From contig NZ_RAQQ01000023.1 of the NCBI RefSeq assembly GCF_003610785.1, positions 38,432-102,431 of the forward strand: a stretch of 64,000 nt of DNA, read 5' to 3'. The DNA is from Micromonospora globbae (lineage in GTDB: Bacteria; Actinomycetota; Actinomycetes; Mycobacteriales; Micromonosporaceae). Positions 21,644-29,680 of the stretch are shown piece by piece. A model generated the notes under the pieces. It was not told the DNA's origin and did not search any database. It was given only the letters and a program-made list of their open reading frames with translations. Position 1 is the stretch's first letter. Every line of letters starts with the position of its first letter. The position numbers were made by a program, and so were the translations under genes.

Positions 21644-24190
21644 TCAGGCGCCGCGCAGGGTGGCGCCGAAGCGCTCGGCCGCCACGGCCACCGCGGCGTC
21701 CCGGGCGGCCACCGCCTCCTCCACCGTGAGGGTCCGGTCCGGCGCCCGGAAGGTCAGCTTGTACGCGAGCGACTTGCGCCCGGCGCCGAGCTGCTCCGAG
21801 GTGTAGACGTCGAAGAGCCGCACGTCCTCCAGCAGGTGACCGGCGCCCTCGGTGAGGGCGCGCTGGACCTGCGCCGCCGGCACGTTCTCGTCCACGACCA
21901 GCGCCACGTCGATCAGCGCCGGCGGGAAACCGGAGACCTCCGGCGCCGGCAGCACCGGCGGGGCCGGCAACAGGTCGAGGTTCAGCTCCATGGCGGAGGT
22001 GCGCCGGGGCAGCTCCAGCGCCGCGACGACGGTCGGGTGCAGCTCACCGGCGTGTCCCACGACGGCGCCGTCCACGACCAGCTCGGCGCACCGGCCGGGG
22101 TGCCACGGCGCGTACTCGGCGGCCCGCACCTCGATCCGGTCCTGCGGGACGCCCGCGGCGGTGAGCACCGTCCGGCCGGCCTCGACCGCGTCCGCCCAGC
22201 CGGCGGCGCGTCCCGCGCCCCACCAGCCGGAGAGCTCGATCTCGCCGGCCAGCACGGCCGCGACGTGCCGCGGCTGGTCGGGCACCACGGCGTCGGCCGC
22301 CGCGAACTCCGCGTCGGTCGGCCGCCGGTCCACGCCCATCGCGGGCGGGCTGCCCGCGCCCGGGCGCGGGTGGAAGACCGCACCGATCTCGTAGAGCGCG
22401 AGGTCGCGGTGGCCCCGGCCGAGGTTGCGCTTGAGCACGCCGAGCAGCGGCCCGAGCAGCGTGGTCCGCAGCAGCGGCTCCTCGTCGGAGAGCGGGTTGG
22501 CCAACCGCACCGCCGGCCGGCGGGGGTCGTCGGCCGGCAGCCCGAGCAGGTCGGGCAGCTCGGGCGAGACGAACGGGTGGGCGAGCACCTCCACGTAGCC
22601 CCGGTCGGCCAGCGCCTGCGCGACCGTGCGGCGCCGCCGCTGCTGCCAGGTCAGGCCGCGGCCGGCCGGCGCCACCGGCAGCACCGACGGCACCCGGTCG
22701 TACCCGTCGAGGCGTACGACCTCCTCCACGAGGTCGGCCGGGTCGGTGAGGTCGGGGCGCCAGGTCGGCGGGGTGACCGTGAGGGCGACCCCGGCACCGG
22801 ACGCCACGCCCACCGCCCCCGGGTCCTCGGCGAGCCGGTCCGCGCCCTGCGTCACCGTGCAGCCCACCTGCTCCAGCAGGGCGACCACCCGGGCCGGCGG
22901 GTAGTCGACGCCGATCCGGCGGGTCGGCAGGTCGGCCGGCAGGGTGATCGGCGTACGCGGGCGGACGTTGTCGATGTCCAGGATCTCGTCGTCCACGGTG
23001 CCGCCGCCGTACTCGGTGAGCAGCCGCACGGCCCGCTCCAGGGCCACGAGCGGCAGCGCCGGGTCGACACCCCGCTCCCAGCGCTTGGCCGCCTCGCTGA
23101 ACAGCTTGTGCCGGCGGGCCGTACGCCCCACCATCACCGGGTCCCAGTGCGCGGCCTCGAAGAGCACGTTGGTCGTCTCGGGGACCACCTCGCTGGTCTC
23201 GCCGCCCATCACCGCGGCCAGCGAGATCGGGCCGGTGTCGTCGCAGATCACCATGTCCTCGGCGGCGAGGACGCGGGTGACACCGTCCAGGGTGGTCAGC
23301 TTCTCCCCCGCCTCGGCGCGACGGACCACGAGCGGCCCGGCGATCCGGTCGGCGTCGAACGCGTGCATCGGCTGGCCCAGTTCGAGCATCACGTAGTTGG
23401 TGATGTCGACCGGCAGCGAGATGCTGCGGATGCCCGCCGTGGTGAGCCGCCGCTGCATCCAGGCCGGCGTGGGCGCGGCCGGGTCCACGCCGCGGACCAT
23501 CCGGGCGGCGAACCGGTCGCAGCCCACCGTGTCCCGCACCTGCACCGGGTACGCCGGTTCGGCCGTGCCGCCCGGCGCCGGCGCCAGGGCCGGGTCGCGG
23601 AACGGCACGCCGAACGCGTGCGACAGCTCCCGGGCCAGCCCGCGCAGGCTCAGCGCGTACCCCCGGTCGGGGGTGATGTCCAACTCCAGCACGACCTCGT
23701 CGAGGCCGACGACCGGCCGGGCGTCGTCGCCGGGCTTGGCCGGGCTGTCCTCGGGCAGCACCAGGATGCCCGCGTGGTCGTCGCCGATGCCCAGCTCCCG
23801 GGCCGAGCAGATCATGCCGTTCGACACCCGCCCGTACGTCTTGCGCGCCCCGATGGCGAACCCGCCGGGCAGCACGCCGCCGGGGAGGATGACCACCACC
23901 CGGTCGCCCACGGCGAAGTTGCGCGCCCCGCAGACGATCTCCTGCGGCTCGCCGGTGCCGTTGGCGGCTCCCACGTCGACCCGGACGAACCGGATCGGCT
24001 TCTTGAAGCCGGTCAGCTCCTCGATCTCCAGCACCTCGCCGACCACCAGCGACCCGGTGACGTTCTCCCGCAGGTCGGCCACGGAGTCGACCTCGATGCC
24101 GAGGTCGACCAGCGCCTGCTCCAGGTCACCGGTGGGCAGGTCGGCGGGGAGGTCGACGTACTCCCGCAGCCAGCTGACAGAAACTCGCAT
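21644..24190 (-). CDS. pheT: Phenylalanine--tRNA ligase beta subunit
   Basis: 848 residues, full length. Domains in order: N-terminal EMAP/tRNA-binding fold ('VVGEVLEIEELTGFKKPIRF'), B3/4 editing region, B5 ('RRIGVDYPPARVVALL'), the catalytic-like core ('PVRLANPLSDEEPLLRTTLL') and the C-terminal anticodon-binding FDX-ACB fold ('FPPALIDVALVVDENVPA'). Forms an alpha2-beta2 enzyme with PheS in the cytoplasm. It starts 39 bp after the pheS stop; the spacer contains a 10-codon open frame (24194-24226) not overlapping either gene. Confidence 0.98.
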   Translation of the reverse strand: MRVSVSWLREYVDLPADLPTGDLEQALVDLGIEVDSVADLRENVTGSLVVGEVLEIEELTGFKKPIRFVRVDVGAANGTGEPQEIVCGARNFAVGDRVVVILPGGVLPGGFAIGARKTYGRVSNGMICSARELGIGDDHAGILVLPEDSPAKPGDDARPVVGLDEVVLELDITPDRGYALSLRGLARELSHAFGVPFRDPALAPAPGGTAEPAYPVQVRDTVGCDRFAARMVRGVDPAAPTPAWMQRRLTTAGIRSISLPVDITNYVMLELGQPMHAFDADRIAGPLVVRRAEAGEKLTTLDGVTRVLAAEDMVICDDTGPISLAAVMGGETSEVVPETTNVLFEAAHWDPVMVGRTARRHKLFSEAAKRWERGVDPALPLVALERAVRLLTEYGGGTVDDEILDIDNVRPRTPITLPADLPTRRIGVDYPPARVVALLEQVGCTVTQGADRLAEDPGAVGVASGAGVALTVTPPTWRPDLTDPADLVEEVVRLDGYDRVPSVLPVAPAGRGLTWQQRRRRTVAQALADRGYVEVLAHPFVSPELPDLLGLPADDPRRPAVRLANPLSDEEPLLRTTLLGPLLGVLKRNLGRGHRDLALYEIGAVFHPRPGAGSPPAMGVDRRPTDAEFAAADAVVPDQPRHVAAVLAGEIELSGWWGAGRAAGWADAVEAGRTVLTAAGVPQDRIEVRAAEYAPWHPGRCAELVVDGAVVGHAGELHPTVVAALELPRRTSAMELNLDLLPAPPVLPAPEVSGFPPALIDVALVVDENVPAAQVQRALTEGAGHLLEDVRLFDVYTSEQLGAGRKSLAYKLTFRAPDRTLTVEEAVAARDAAVAVAAERFGATLRGA

Positions 24191-24229
24191 GACTCAGACC
24201 ACCGTCTCCGTAACTCGTGCCCGCATCGC

Positions 24230-25300
24230 CTACGCCCCGGTCCCGAGCGCCCGGCTGAACCGGACGTCGCCCTCGAAGAGGTGGCGGATGTCGCTGACCC
24301 CGTGCCGGACCATGAGGGTCCGGTCGATGCCCATGCCGAACGCGAAGCCGGAGTAGACCTCCGGGTCGATCCCGCAGGCGCGCAGCACCCGGGGGTTCAC
24401 CATCCCGCAGCCGCCCCACTCGACCCACCGCGGACCGTCGCGGTGCTCCGGGAACCAGACGTCGAACTCCGCCGACGGCTCGGTGAACGGGAAGTAGTGC
24501 GGCCGCCAGCGGGTCCGCGCGTCGGGGCCGAAGATGGCCCGCGCGAAGTGGTCGAGCGTGCCGCGCAGGTGCGCCATCGTGATGCCCTTGTCCACCACGA
24601 GGCCCTCGGCCTGGTGGAAGACGGGGCTGTGGGTGGCGTCCACCTCGTCGGTGCGGTAGACCCGGCCCGGGCAGATCACGTAGATCGGCGGCTTGCGGCC
24701 CAGCATCGTGCGCGTCTGCACCGTCGAGGTGTGCGTCCGCAGCACCAGACCCGAGCGGTCGGCGGGGTCGATGTAGAACGTGTCCATGAGCCCGCGCGCC
24801 GGGTGGTCGGCCGGGATGTTCAGCGCGTCGAAGTTGACCCACTCCAGGTCGACCTCGGGGCCCTCGGCCACCTCGTAGCCCATCCCCACGAAGAGGTCGC
24901 TGATCTGCTCCATGAGCGTGCTCAACGGGTGGCGGGCGCCGCGCGGCTGCCGGTCGTACGGCAGCGTGACGTCGACGCGCTCGGCGACCAGCACCCGCTC
25001 GGCGTGCTCGCGCTCCAGCACCTCGGCGCGGGCGGCGTAGGCGGCCTCGATGGCCCGGCGGGCCTCGTTGACCCGCTTGCCGGCGTCGGCCTTCGCGGCC
25101 GGCGGCAGCGCGCCGATCTCCCGGCGGGCCAGCGACACGGGCGCCCGGTCACCGAGGTGCGCCGGGCGCAGCGCGGTCAGCGCGTCCGGGTCACCGGCGG
25201 CGGCGAACGCCTTCTCGGCGTCGGCCACGGCCTCGGCCAGGGCGGCCGGGTCGAGCAGGGCGACCTGCTTCGGGTCGTACGGATCGTTGCGGTAGGTCAT
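24230..25300 (-). CDS. pheS: Phenylalanine--tRNA ligase alpha subunit
   Basis: 356 residues. The ATG at 25300 gives the usual start 'MTYRNDPYDPKQ'; an upstream in-frame GTG at 25321 is less likely. Class II synthetase motifs are clear: 'HPLSTLMEQISDLFVGMGY' (motif 1 region), 'VFHQAEGLVVDKGITMAHL' with 'YRTDEVDATHSPVFHQ' (motif 2) and 'SGFAFGMGIDRTLMVRHG' (motif 3). A possible regulatory leader with a 9-bp hairpin precedes it. Confidence 0.97.
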   Translation of the reverse strand: MTYRNDPYDPKQVALLDPAALAEAVADAEKAFAAAGDPDALTALRPAHLGDRAPVSLARREIGALPPAAKADAGKRVNEARRAIEAAYAARAEVLEREHAERVLVAERVDVTLPYDRQPRGARHPLSTLMEQISDLFVGMGYEVAEGPEVDLEWVNFDALNIPADHPARGLMDTFYIDPADRSGLVLRTHTSTVQTRTMLGRKPPIYVICPGRVYRTDEVDATHSPVFHQAEGLVVDKGITMAHLRGTLDHFARAIFGPDARTRWRPHYFPFTEPSAEFDVWFPEHRDGPRWVEWGGCGMVNPRVLRACGIDPEVYSGFAFGMGIDRTLMVRHGVSDIRHLFEGDVRFSRALGTGA

Positions 25301-25344
25301 GGCGTACGGGCACTCCCTCACGGCGGCGCCGGCCCTGCACGGGA

Positions 25345-25379
25345 CGGCGAAGCGAGTCTACGGACGCGCGGCTTCGCCG
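25345..25379 (-). promoter_or_regulatory. Hairpin in the pheS 5' leader
   Basis: cggcgaagc (25345-25353) pairs with gcttcgccg (25371-25379) around a 17-base loop, about 45 bp upstream of the pheS ATG. It could be part of an attenuator or just a stabilising element. There is no T-box consensus and no run of T after it. Confidence 0.35.
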
Positions 25380-25412
25380 CAGCCCGCCGGTGGGAGTTGC
25401 GCAGGGAGCAGG

Positions 25413-25472
25413 TCAGGCCCGCCGCCCGCCGGCACCGGCGGGCTGGCTAAACGAACGCCGTGGCGCGTTCAT
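25413..25472 (-). CDS. Mini-ORF (19 codons) after the rRNA methyltransferase gene, possible pheS leader peptide
   Basis: The ATG overlaps the methyltransferase stop (ATGA). Product: MNAPRRSFSQPAGAGGRRA. It contains one Phe, written TTT, which is a rare codon at this GC content, and a 9-bp perfect inverted repeat (25424-25443) lies within it. A leader-peptide role for pheST is attractive but one Phe codon is little; it may simply be a linker ORF. Confidence 0.3.
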   Translation of the reverse strand: MNAPRRSFSQPAGAGGRRA

Positions 25473-26317
25473 GGACGGTCGGTCTCCCCGGTCGTGACGT
25501 GCGCCCGGCCGTCTCGCGGCCGGCGCTGAGCTCTCGCTGAAGAGTACAGGCACACGGCCGCCGCCGCAGCCAGGTTCAGGCTCTCGGCGCGCCCGTGCAG
25601 GGGCACCCGCACGCGCGCGTCGGCGGCGTCGGTGAGCGCGGCCGGCAGGCCGTGCGCCTCCGAGCCGAACAGCCAGGCGGTGGGCGCCGCGAGCCGGCCC
25701 GCGTCGGCGAGGTCGTCGAGGTCGTCCTCGCCGTAGCCGGTGGTGGCGAGCACGGCGAGACCGGCCGCGCGCAGCGCGCCGACCACCTGCGCCGGGTCGG
25801 GGGCGCGGACCACGTCCACGTGGAACAGGCTGCCGGCCGAGGCCCGCACGCACTTGCCGTTGTACGGGTCGACGGCGTCACCGGCGAAGATCACCAGCCC
25901 GGCGCCGGCGGCGTCGGCCGTCCGCAGCACCGTGCCGGCGTTGCCCGGGTCCCGGATCTCGGCGAGTACCGCCACCAGCCGGGGCGCCCGCGCGAGCGCC
26001 CGGTCCAGCGGCACGTCGAGGTGCCGGCAGACGGCCACGAGGCCCTGCGGGGTCACCGTCTCGGCGAGGGCGGCGAGCGCGTCGTCGGTCACCGCCGAGA
26101 CCGGGACGTCACCGCCGGCCGCGAGCGCGGCCAGCTCGGCGTGGCGGTCCAGCGCGGCCGGCGTGCCGAACAGCTCGGTGACGACGCCGGGCGCGGCCAG
26201 CGCCTCGCGTACGGCCTGCGGGCCCTCGGCGAGGAAACGCCCGGTGGCCTCACGGTCCCGGCGGCGGTGCAGTCGGCGGGCGGCGACCACCCGGGGCGTA
26301 CGCGGCGTGAAGAGCAT
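25469..26317 (-). CDS. SpoU/TrmH family RNA 2'-O-methyltransferase
   Basis: 282 residues. The ATG at 26317 follows GAGGAG. N-terminal substrate-binding L30e-like domain ('RRDREATGRFLAEGPQAVRE') and C-terminal SPOUT domain with the trefoil-knot motifs 'EIRDPGNAGTVLRTADAAGA', 'AWLFGSEAHGLPAALTDAAD' and 'RVPLHGRAESLNLAAAAAVC'. Members methylate ribose in 23S rRNA or tRNA; the exact target is unknown. It lies downstream of rplT, the usual place in actinobacteria between the L20 operon and pheST. The usual C-terminus is followed by a basic tail. Confidence 0.93.
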   Translation of the reverse strand: MLFTPRTPRVVAARRLHRRRDREATGRFLAEGPQAVREALAAPGVVTELFGTPAALDRHAELAALAAGGDVPVSAVTDDALAALAETVTPQGLVAVCRHLDVPLDRALARAPRLVAVLAEIRDPGNAGTVLRTADAAGAGLVIFAGDAVDPYNGKCVRASAGSLFHVDVVRAPDPAQVVGALRAAGLAVLATTGYGEDDLDDLADAGRLAAPTAWLFGSEAHGLPAALTDAADARVRVPLHGRAESLNLAAAAAVCLYSSARAQRRPRDGRAHVTTGETDRP

Positions 26318-26335
26318 GGTCTCCTCGACAGGCAG

Positions 26336-26373
26336 CGAGGCGCCCCCCGTCGGGGTCGACGAGGGGCGCCTCG
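26336..26373 (-). terminator. Hairpin after rplT
   Basis: 11-bp stem (26336-26346 with 26363-26373) between the rplT stop and the start of the rRNA methyltransferase gene. Probably a partial terminator that lowers expression of the downstream gene relative to ribosomal proteins. Confidence 0.6.
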
Positions 26374-26390
26374 ACTTCAGCTGCAGGGGA

Positions 26391-26783
26391 TCAGGCGGCC
26401 TGGGCCGCCGCACCGCCGGTGCCCTCGGCCGCCACGGCGGCGCGGGCCTTCTCGACGATCGCCGCGAACGCGGCGGCGTCGTTGACGGCCAGGTCGGCCA
26501 GGATCTTCCGGTCGACCTCGATGCCGGCGAGCCGGAGACCCTGGATCAGGCGGTTGTAGGTCATCCCGTTGGCACGGGCGGCCGCGTTGATCCGCTGGAT
26601 CCAGAGCTGCCGGAAGTCGCCCTTGCGGTCGCGGCGGTCCCGGTAGGCGTACTGCATCGAGTGCAGCACCTGCTCCTTGGCCTTGCGGTAGAGCCGGGAG
26701 CGCTGACCGCGGTAGCCGCTGGCGGTCTCCAGCAGGGTACGGCGCTTCTTCTGGGCGTTCACAGCCCGCTTGACGCGTGCCAT
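26391..26783 (-). CDS. rplT: 50S ribosomal protein L20
   Basis: 130 residues, starts 'MARVKRAVNAQKKRRTLLE' and contains 'KGDFRQLWIQRINAAARANG', both diagnostic. Binds 23S rRNA early in assembly. The C-terminal 'GTGGAAAQAA' tail is slightly longer than in most bacteria. Operon infC-rpmI-rplT. Confidence 0.98.
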   Translation of the reverse strand: MARVKRAVNAQKKRRTLLETASGYRGQRSRLYRKAKEQVLHSMQYAYRDRRDRKGDFRQLWIQRINAAARANGMTYNRLIQGLRLAGIEVDRKILADLAVNDAAAFAAIVEKARAAVAAEGTGGAAAQAA

Positions 26784-26814
26784 CTCAACTCCTTCTTACG
26801 TCAGGTGGCGCGCG

Positions 26815-27009
26815 TCAGCGGCCGAGCAGCTTCTTGATGCGCTTCACGTCGGCCTTGGCCACCTCGACGGTGCCGGTCAGCCGACGGGTACGGGTGGAGG
26901 GCTTCTTCTCCAGGTTGTGGCGCATACCGGCCTGCTGGGCAACGATCTTGCCCTTGCCGGTCACCTTGACCCGCTTGCCCATACCCGTGTGGCTCTTCAT
27001 CTTCGGCAT
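26815..27009 (-). CDS. rpmI: 50S ribosomal protein L35
   Basis: 64 residues, 'MPKMKSHTGMGKRVKVTGKG' at the start, all basic, normal length. 20 bp after infC and 31 bp before rplT. Confidence 0.98.
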   Translation of the reverse strand: MPKMKSHTGMGKRVKVTGKGKIVAQQAGMRHNLEKKPSTRTRRLTGTVEVAKADVKRIKKLLGR

Positions 27010-27029
27010 GTGGAACGTCTTCTCCCCTG

Positions 27030-27653
27030 TTACTCGCCGGTGGTCCCGGCGGGCCCGGCCGATTCGGCCGGCGGCGTCTCGGCGCCCGTCTCACGCTCGC
27101 GCGAGGCGCCGCCGCCGCGGGCCGCCGTGGCGGCCGCCTTGGTGGCGCGGTGCGGCGCGAGCACCATGATCATGTTGCGACCGTCCTGCTTCGGAGCGGC
27201 CTCGACGTACCCCAGCTCCGAGATCTCCGACTCGAGCCGGCGCAGGAGCCGGTAACCCAGCTCCGGTCGGCTCTGCTCGCGACCGCGGAACATGATCGTC
27301 ACCTTGACCTTGTCGCCGGCCTTGAGGAACCGCACCACGTGACCCTTCTTGGTCTCGTAGTCGTGCGGATCGATCTTCGGCCGGAGCTTCATCTCCTTGA
27401 TGACGGTCTGCTGCTGGTTACGCCGCGCTTCGCGCGCCTTCAGTGCGCTCTCGTACTTGAACTTGCCGAAGTCCATGAGCTTGCACACCGGCGGGCGCGC
27501 CATCGGCGCAACCTCGACCAGGTCCAGATCGACGTCCGCGGCCAGCTGAAGGGCGCGCTCCAGCGGGACGATGCCCACCTGCTCACCCTCGGGGCCGACC
27601 AGTCGGACCTCACGTGCCCGGATCTGCTCGTTCACGCGTGGTTCGACGCTGAT
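27030..27653 (-). CDS. infC: Translation initiation factor IF-3 (probable AUC start)
   Basis: 207 residues if initiated at ATC 27653, which gives ISVEPRVNEQIRAREVRLVG, the family's conserved N-terminus, with GAGGAGG just upstream. The first standard start codon (GTG 27635) would drop six conserved residues and has no Shine-Dalgarno sequence. N-domain and linker 'NQQQTVIKEMKLRPKID' and C-domain 'HVVRFLKAGDKVKVTIMFRG' are intact. A Gly/Ala/Glu-rich tail follows. IF-3 discriminates against non-standard start codons, and initiation of its own gene at AUU/AUC is a known autoregulatory device. Preceded by a structured leader. Confidence 0.93.
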   Translation of the reverse strand: MSVEPRVNEQIRAREVRLVGPEGEQVGIVPLERALQLAADVDLDLVEVAPMARPPVCKLMDFGKFKYESALKAREARRNQQQTVIKEMKLRPKIDPHDYETKKGHVVRFLKAGDKVKVTIMFRGREQSRPELGYRLLRRLESEISELGYVEAAPKQDGRNMIMVLAPHRATKAAATAARGGGASRERETGAETPPAESAGPAGTTGE

Positions 27654-27682
27654 GGGGCCTCCTCGAGTCGAGTGTCTGCTAC

Positions 27683-27768
27683 GTGCCGACCCTGCGGCTC
27701 CCGGCGGGAACCGACCCGGAAAGCAGAAGGCCCCGGCGCATGCCAGGGCCCGCTCGACCGGTCGGCAC
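27683..27768 (-). promoter_or_regulatory. Structured infC leader with long-range helix and attenuator hairpin
   Basis: On the minus strand GTGCCGACC (27768-27760) and GGTCGGCAC (27691-27683) are perfectly complementary and enclose a 9-bp hairpin (27729-27750, loop ATGC, with one wobble pair) followed by TTCTGCTTT. CGACCGGTCG overlapping the first arm can instead fold on itself, and a second GGGTCGG (27706-27718 region) can compete for the same arm. Alternative pairings plus a terminator-like stem are what an attenuator needs. It lies 30 bases before the infC start. Confidence 0.55.
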
Positions 27769-27770
27769 GA

Positions 27771-27881
27771 TCACATGATCGCGCATCCGGTGCCGGGACG
27801 TGCCCGGAACCGGTGACCGGACCCGGCCGCCTCGACGGCGACTCGGGTGGGAGCAGGCGCTCCACTTTCATGGCCGCCCAT
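27771..27881 (-). CDS. Upstream ORF (36 codons) in the infC leader
   Basis: ATG at 27881 with AAGGAGG 7 bp upstream, one of the best Shine-Dalgarno sequences nearby. The product begins 'MGGHESGAPAPTRVAVEAAG' and ends 'GTGCAIM'. Its TGA stands three bases before the first arm of the leader helix, so ribosomes finishing the uORF would cover or expose that arm. The peptide itself shows no special run of amino acids. A second ATG in another frame, 14 bases on, opens a frame that runs past the infC start, but without a proper Shine-Dalgarno. Confidence 0.45.
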   Translation of the reverse strand: MGGHESGAPAPTRVAVEAAGSGHRFRARPGTGCAIM

Positions 27882-27935
27882 GCCGGCGCCTCCTTAGCAA
27901 GTGACACCGCACGGGACAGCCTGGTCGACTCGACA

Positions 27936-27965
27936 ACACTACACCCTCGGCCGACCGCTGCCCAA
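27936..27965 (-). promoter_or_regulatory. Candidate infC operon promoter
   Basis: TTGGGC (27965-27960) and TAGTGT (27941-27936) on the minus strand are 18 bp apart. Transcription would begin near 27929, giving a leader of about 275 bases that includes the uORF and the attenuator. Confidence 0.4.
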
Positions 27966-28019
27966 ACCGGGCACGCGGGTCGGCGTGCCTGAACGTCCGG
28001 CGCGACGCGACGCGAGGGC

Positions 28020-28493
28020 TCAGCGGTGGGGCGTGTTCTCCGCGAGGCGCGCCAGGTGGGCCTGGTGCAGCCGGCGCAGCGCGCGGACGCCCTCGACGGC
28101 CAGCTCCTTGTCGGCGGCCTGGAGGGCGACCATCGGCAGCAGGTCGTCGTCGTGCAGCTCCAGGCTGGCCCACGGGGCGCCCCGGTCGAACCGGACGCCC
28201 CGGACGACCTCCCACGGCAGCTCGTACGAGCCGACGATGTTGCGGACCCGCACGCCCCGCGCGTCCGCCTCGACCCGGGGCCGGGTGAACAGCAGGAAAC
28301 CGAGCGCGCCGAACACGCCGAGGCCGACCATGGCGAGCTGGTCACCGCGCTGGAAGGTGCCGTAGCCGCTCCCCGTCGCGCCGTGCAGCGACGTGGCCAC
28401 GAGGGTGAACACGATCAGCAGGACGGCCGCCGAGGCCCAGCAGACCACCCGGATGCGCCGGGGCCGCAGACGGATCAGCTCGGGTTCGCTCAC
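28020..28493 (-). CDS. PH domain-containing membrane protein
   Basis: 157 residues from GTG 28493, which overlaps the upstream permease stop by 4 bp. Two membrane helices ('VVCWASAAVLLIVFTLVA' and 'LAMVGLGVFGALGFLLFT') are followed by a bacterial PH fold: 'RPRVEADARGVRVRNIVGSY' and 'ELPWEVVRGVRFDRG.PWASL'. It is common next to hisG or ribH in actinobacteria; the function is unknown. Confidence 0.85.
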   Translation of the reverse strand: MSEPELIRLRPRRIRVVCWASAAVLLIVFTLVATSLHGATGSGYGTFQRGDQLAMVGLGVFGALGFLLFTRPRVEADARGVRVRNIVGSYELPWEVVRGVRFDRGAPWASLELHDDDLLPMVALQAADKELAVEGVRALRRLHQAHLARLAENTPHR

Positions 28494-29680
28494 CCCACCA
28501 GTCTGCCACCCGCCCGTTCCGCGCCCGCCGCCGCCACGCGGTTGCGCCGGCCGGCCACGACGACCGCGACGAGCGTCAGCGCCGCACCGGCCAGCACCGC
28601 CGGCCGGGCGCCCGGGCCGCCCGGCAGCAGGGCGTCCAGCAGCAGCGCACCGCCGAGCTGACCGGCCACCAGGGCCAGACCGGTGCGCAGCACCCCCGCC
28701 GACCGGACCCCGATCACGAGGCCGGCCACGATGGCCACGCCGAGCGCCCCGCTGGTGTAGAGGTACCACGCGTCCGGCCAGGCCGGCGCCGGCCCGGTGA
28801 AGGCGCCCGCCAGCGCCGCGACGAGCAGCACCGCCGGGGTGCTGACCGCGAAGTTGACCGCGACGCCCGCGGCGGCCGAGCCGGCGGCGGAGATCCTGCC
28901 GTTCAACGCGGACTGCAGGGCCACCCCGACACCACCGGCCACGGCCAGCAGGACGAGACCGACGGCGAGGTCCCCGATCGGCTGGCCGAGCTGCGCCAGC
29001 GTCACGGCGGCCACGCCGAGCAGCCCGCCGGCGACCCGGGGGCCGGTGAGCGCGAGCCGACCCACGGGTGCGAGGCCCGCCCGGTCCACCGCGAGGCCGC
29101 CCAGGCTGCTCCCGGCCACCTGGGCGATGGTGAAGACGGCGACCCCGAGCACCGGCACCACGTACGCGCCGAGGACCACGATGGCGGCCCCACCCAACCC
29201 GCCCAGGTAGCTCCACCACGGCGGCCGGGTGCGGCGCAGCTCCGCGAGCCCGGCGCGCATGGACGGCAGCACCGCGAGCCCGACGACGACCAGCAGGGTG
29301 CCGCCCAGGTTGTTGACGACCGCGGCCAGCGTCGGCTCACCGACCCGGACCCCGAGTTCGCCGTTGGTCGCGCCCTGGGCGGCCGACGCGACGCCGGCGA
29401 GCGTGACGACGGCGAGCGCCGCCCACACCGGCAGCGGCCCACGCCGGCGCGGCGGTGCCGGCGGCACCACGCCGGGCACCCCCACGGCCGCCGCGGACCC
29501 CGGCGCCGCCGCCACCGCCTCCGCCCCGGGCACCGCGGCGGCCGGGTCCGGGCCGGCCATCGCCGGGTCCGGGTCGGGCATCGCGGCGGCCCGGTCCGGG
29601 CCGGCAGACGCCGCGGACGGGTCCGGGCCGGGCACCGCAGGGCCGGCGGCCGGCTCGGGCGCGACCGGCGTGCCGGTCAC
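28490..29680 (-). CDS. DMT superfamily permease (YdcZ/DUF606-like) with a repetitive N-terminus
   Basis: 396 residues. About ten hydrophobic helices in two homologous halves ('GVASAAQGATNGELGVRVGE' and 'GVGVALQSALNGRISAAGSA' are the matching Q-x-x-x-N repeats). Residues 1-75 are Ala/Pro/Asp-rich with repeats such as 'PDPDPAMAGPDPAAAV', probably disordered and cytoplasmic; a later start is possible. The GTG overlaps the hisG stop by 4 bp. The substrate is unknown. It is an extra gene between hisG and the PH-domain gene. Confidence 0.82.
   Translation of the reverse strand: MTGTPVAPEPAAGPAVPGPDPSAASAGPDRAAAMPDPDPAMAGPDPAAAVPGAEAVAAAPGSAAAVGVPGVVPPAPPRRRGPLPVWAALAVVTLAGVASAAQGATNGELGVRVGEPTLAAVVNNLGGTLLVVVGLAVLPSMRAGLAELRRTRPPWWSYLGGLGGAAIVVLGAYVVPVLGVAVFTIAQVAGSSLGGLAVDRAGLAPVGRLALTGPRVAGGLLGVAAVTLAQLGQPIGDLAVGLVLLAVAGGVGVALQSALNGRISAAGSAAAGVAVNFAVSTPAVLLVAALAGAFTGPAPAWPDAWYLYTSGALGVAIVAGLVIGVRSAGVLRTGLALVAGQLGGALLLDALLPGGPGARPAVLAGAALTLVAVVVAGRRNRVAAAGAERAGGRLVG

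Noticed and set aside
24194..24226. 10-codon ORF between pheS and pheT
   Set aside because: It overlaps neither gene and has no Shine-Dalgarno of its own, so it does not belong with the coupled mini-ORFs.
21137..25450. A very long open frame on the plus strand opposite pheT/pheS (over 1400 codons)
   Set aside because: It is the antisense shadow of GC-rich coding DNA: no ribosome binding site, composition dominated by Arg, Gly, His and Val, and pheST on the other strand is certain. Similar long shadows lie opposite priA and carB.
25301..25468. T-box riboswitch upstream of pheS
   Set aside because: The conserved T-box bulge sequence and a specifier loop are not found on the minus strand.
27632..27868. 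Frame in the infC leader that starts at a second ATG and overlaps the infC start
   Set aside because: Its ATG is too far from the Shine-Dalgarno and the composition is typical of non-coding GC-rich DNA. The 36-codon uORF in the other frame is better supported.
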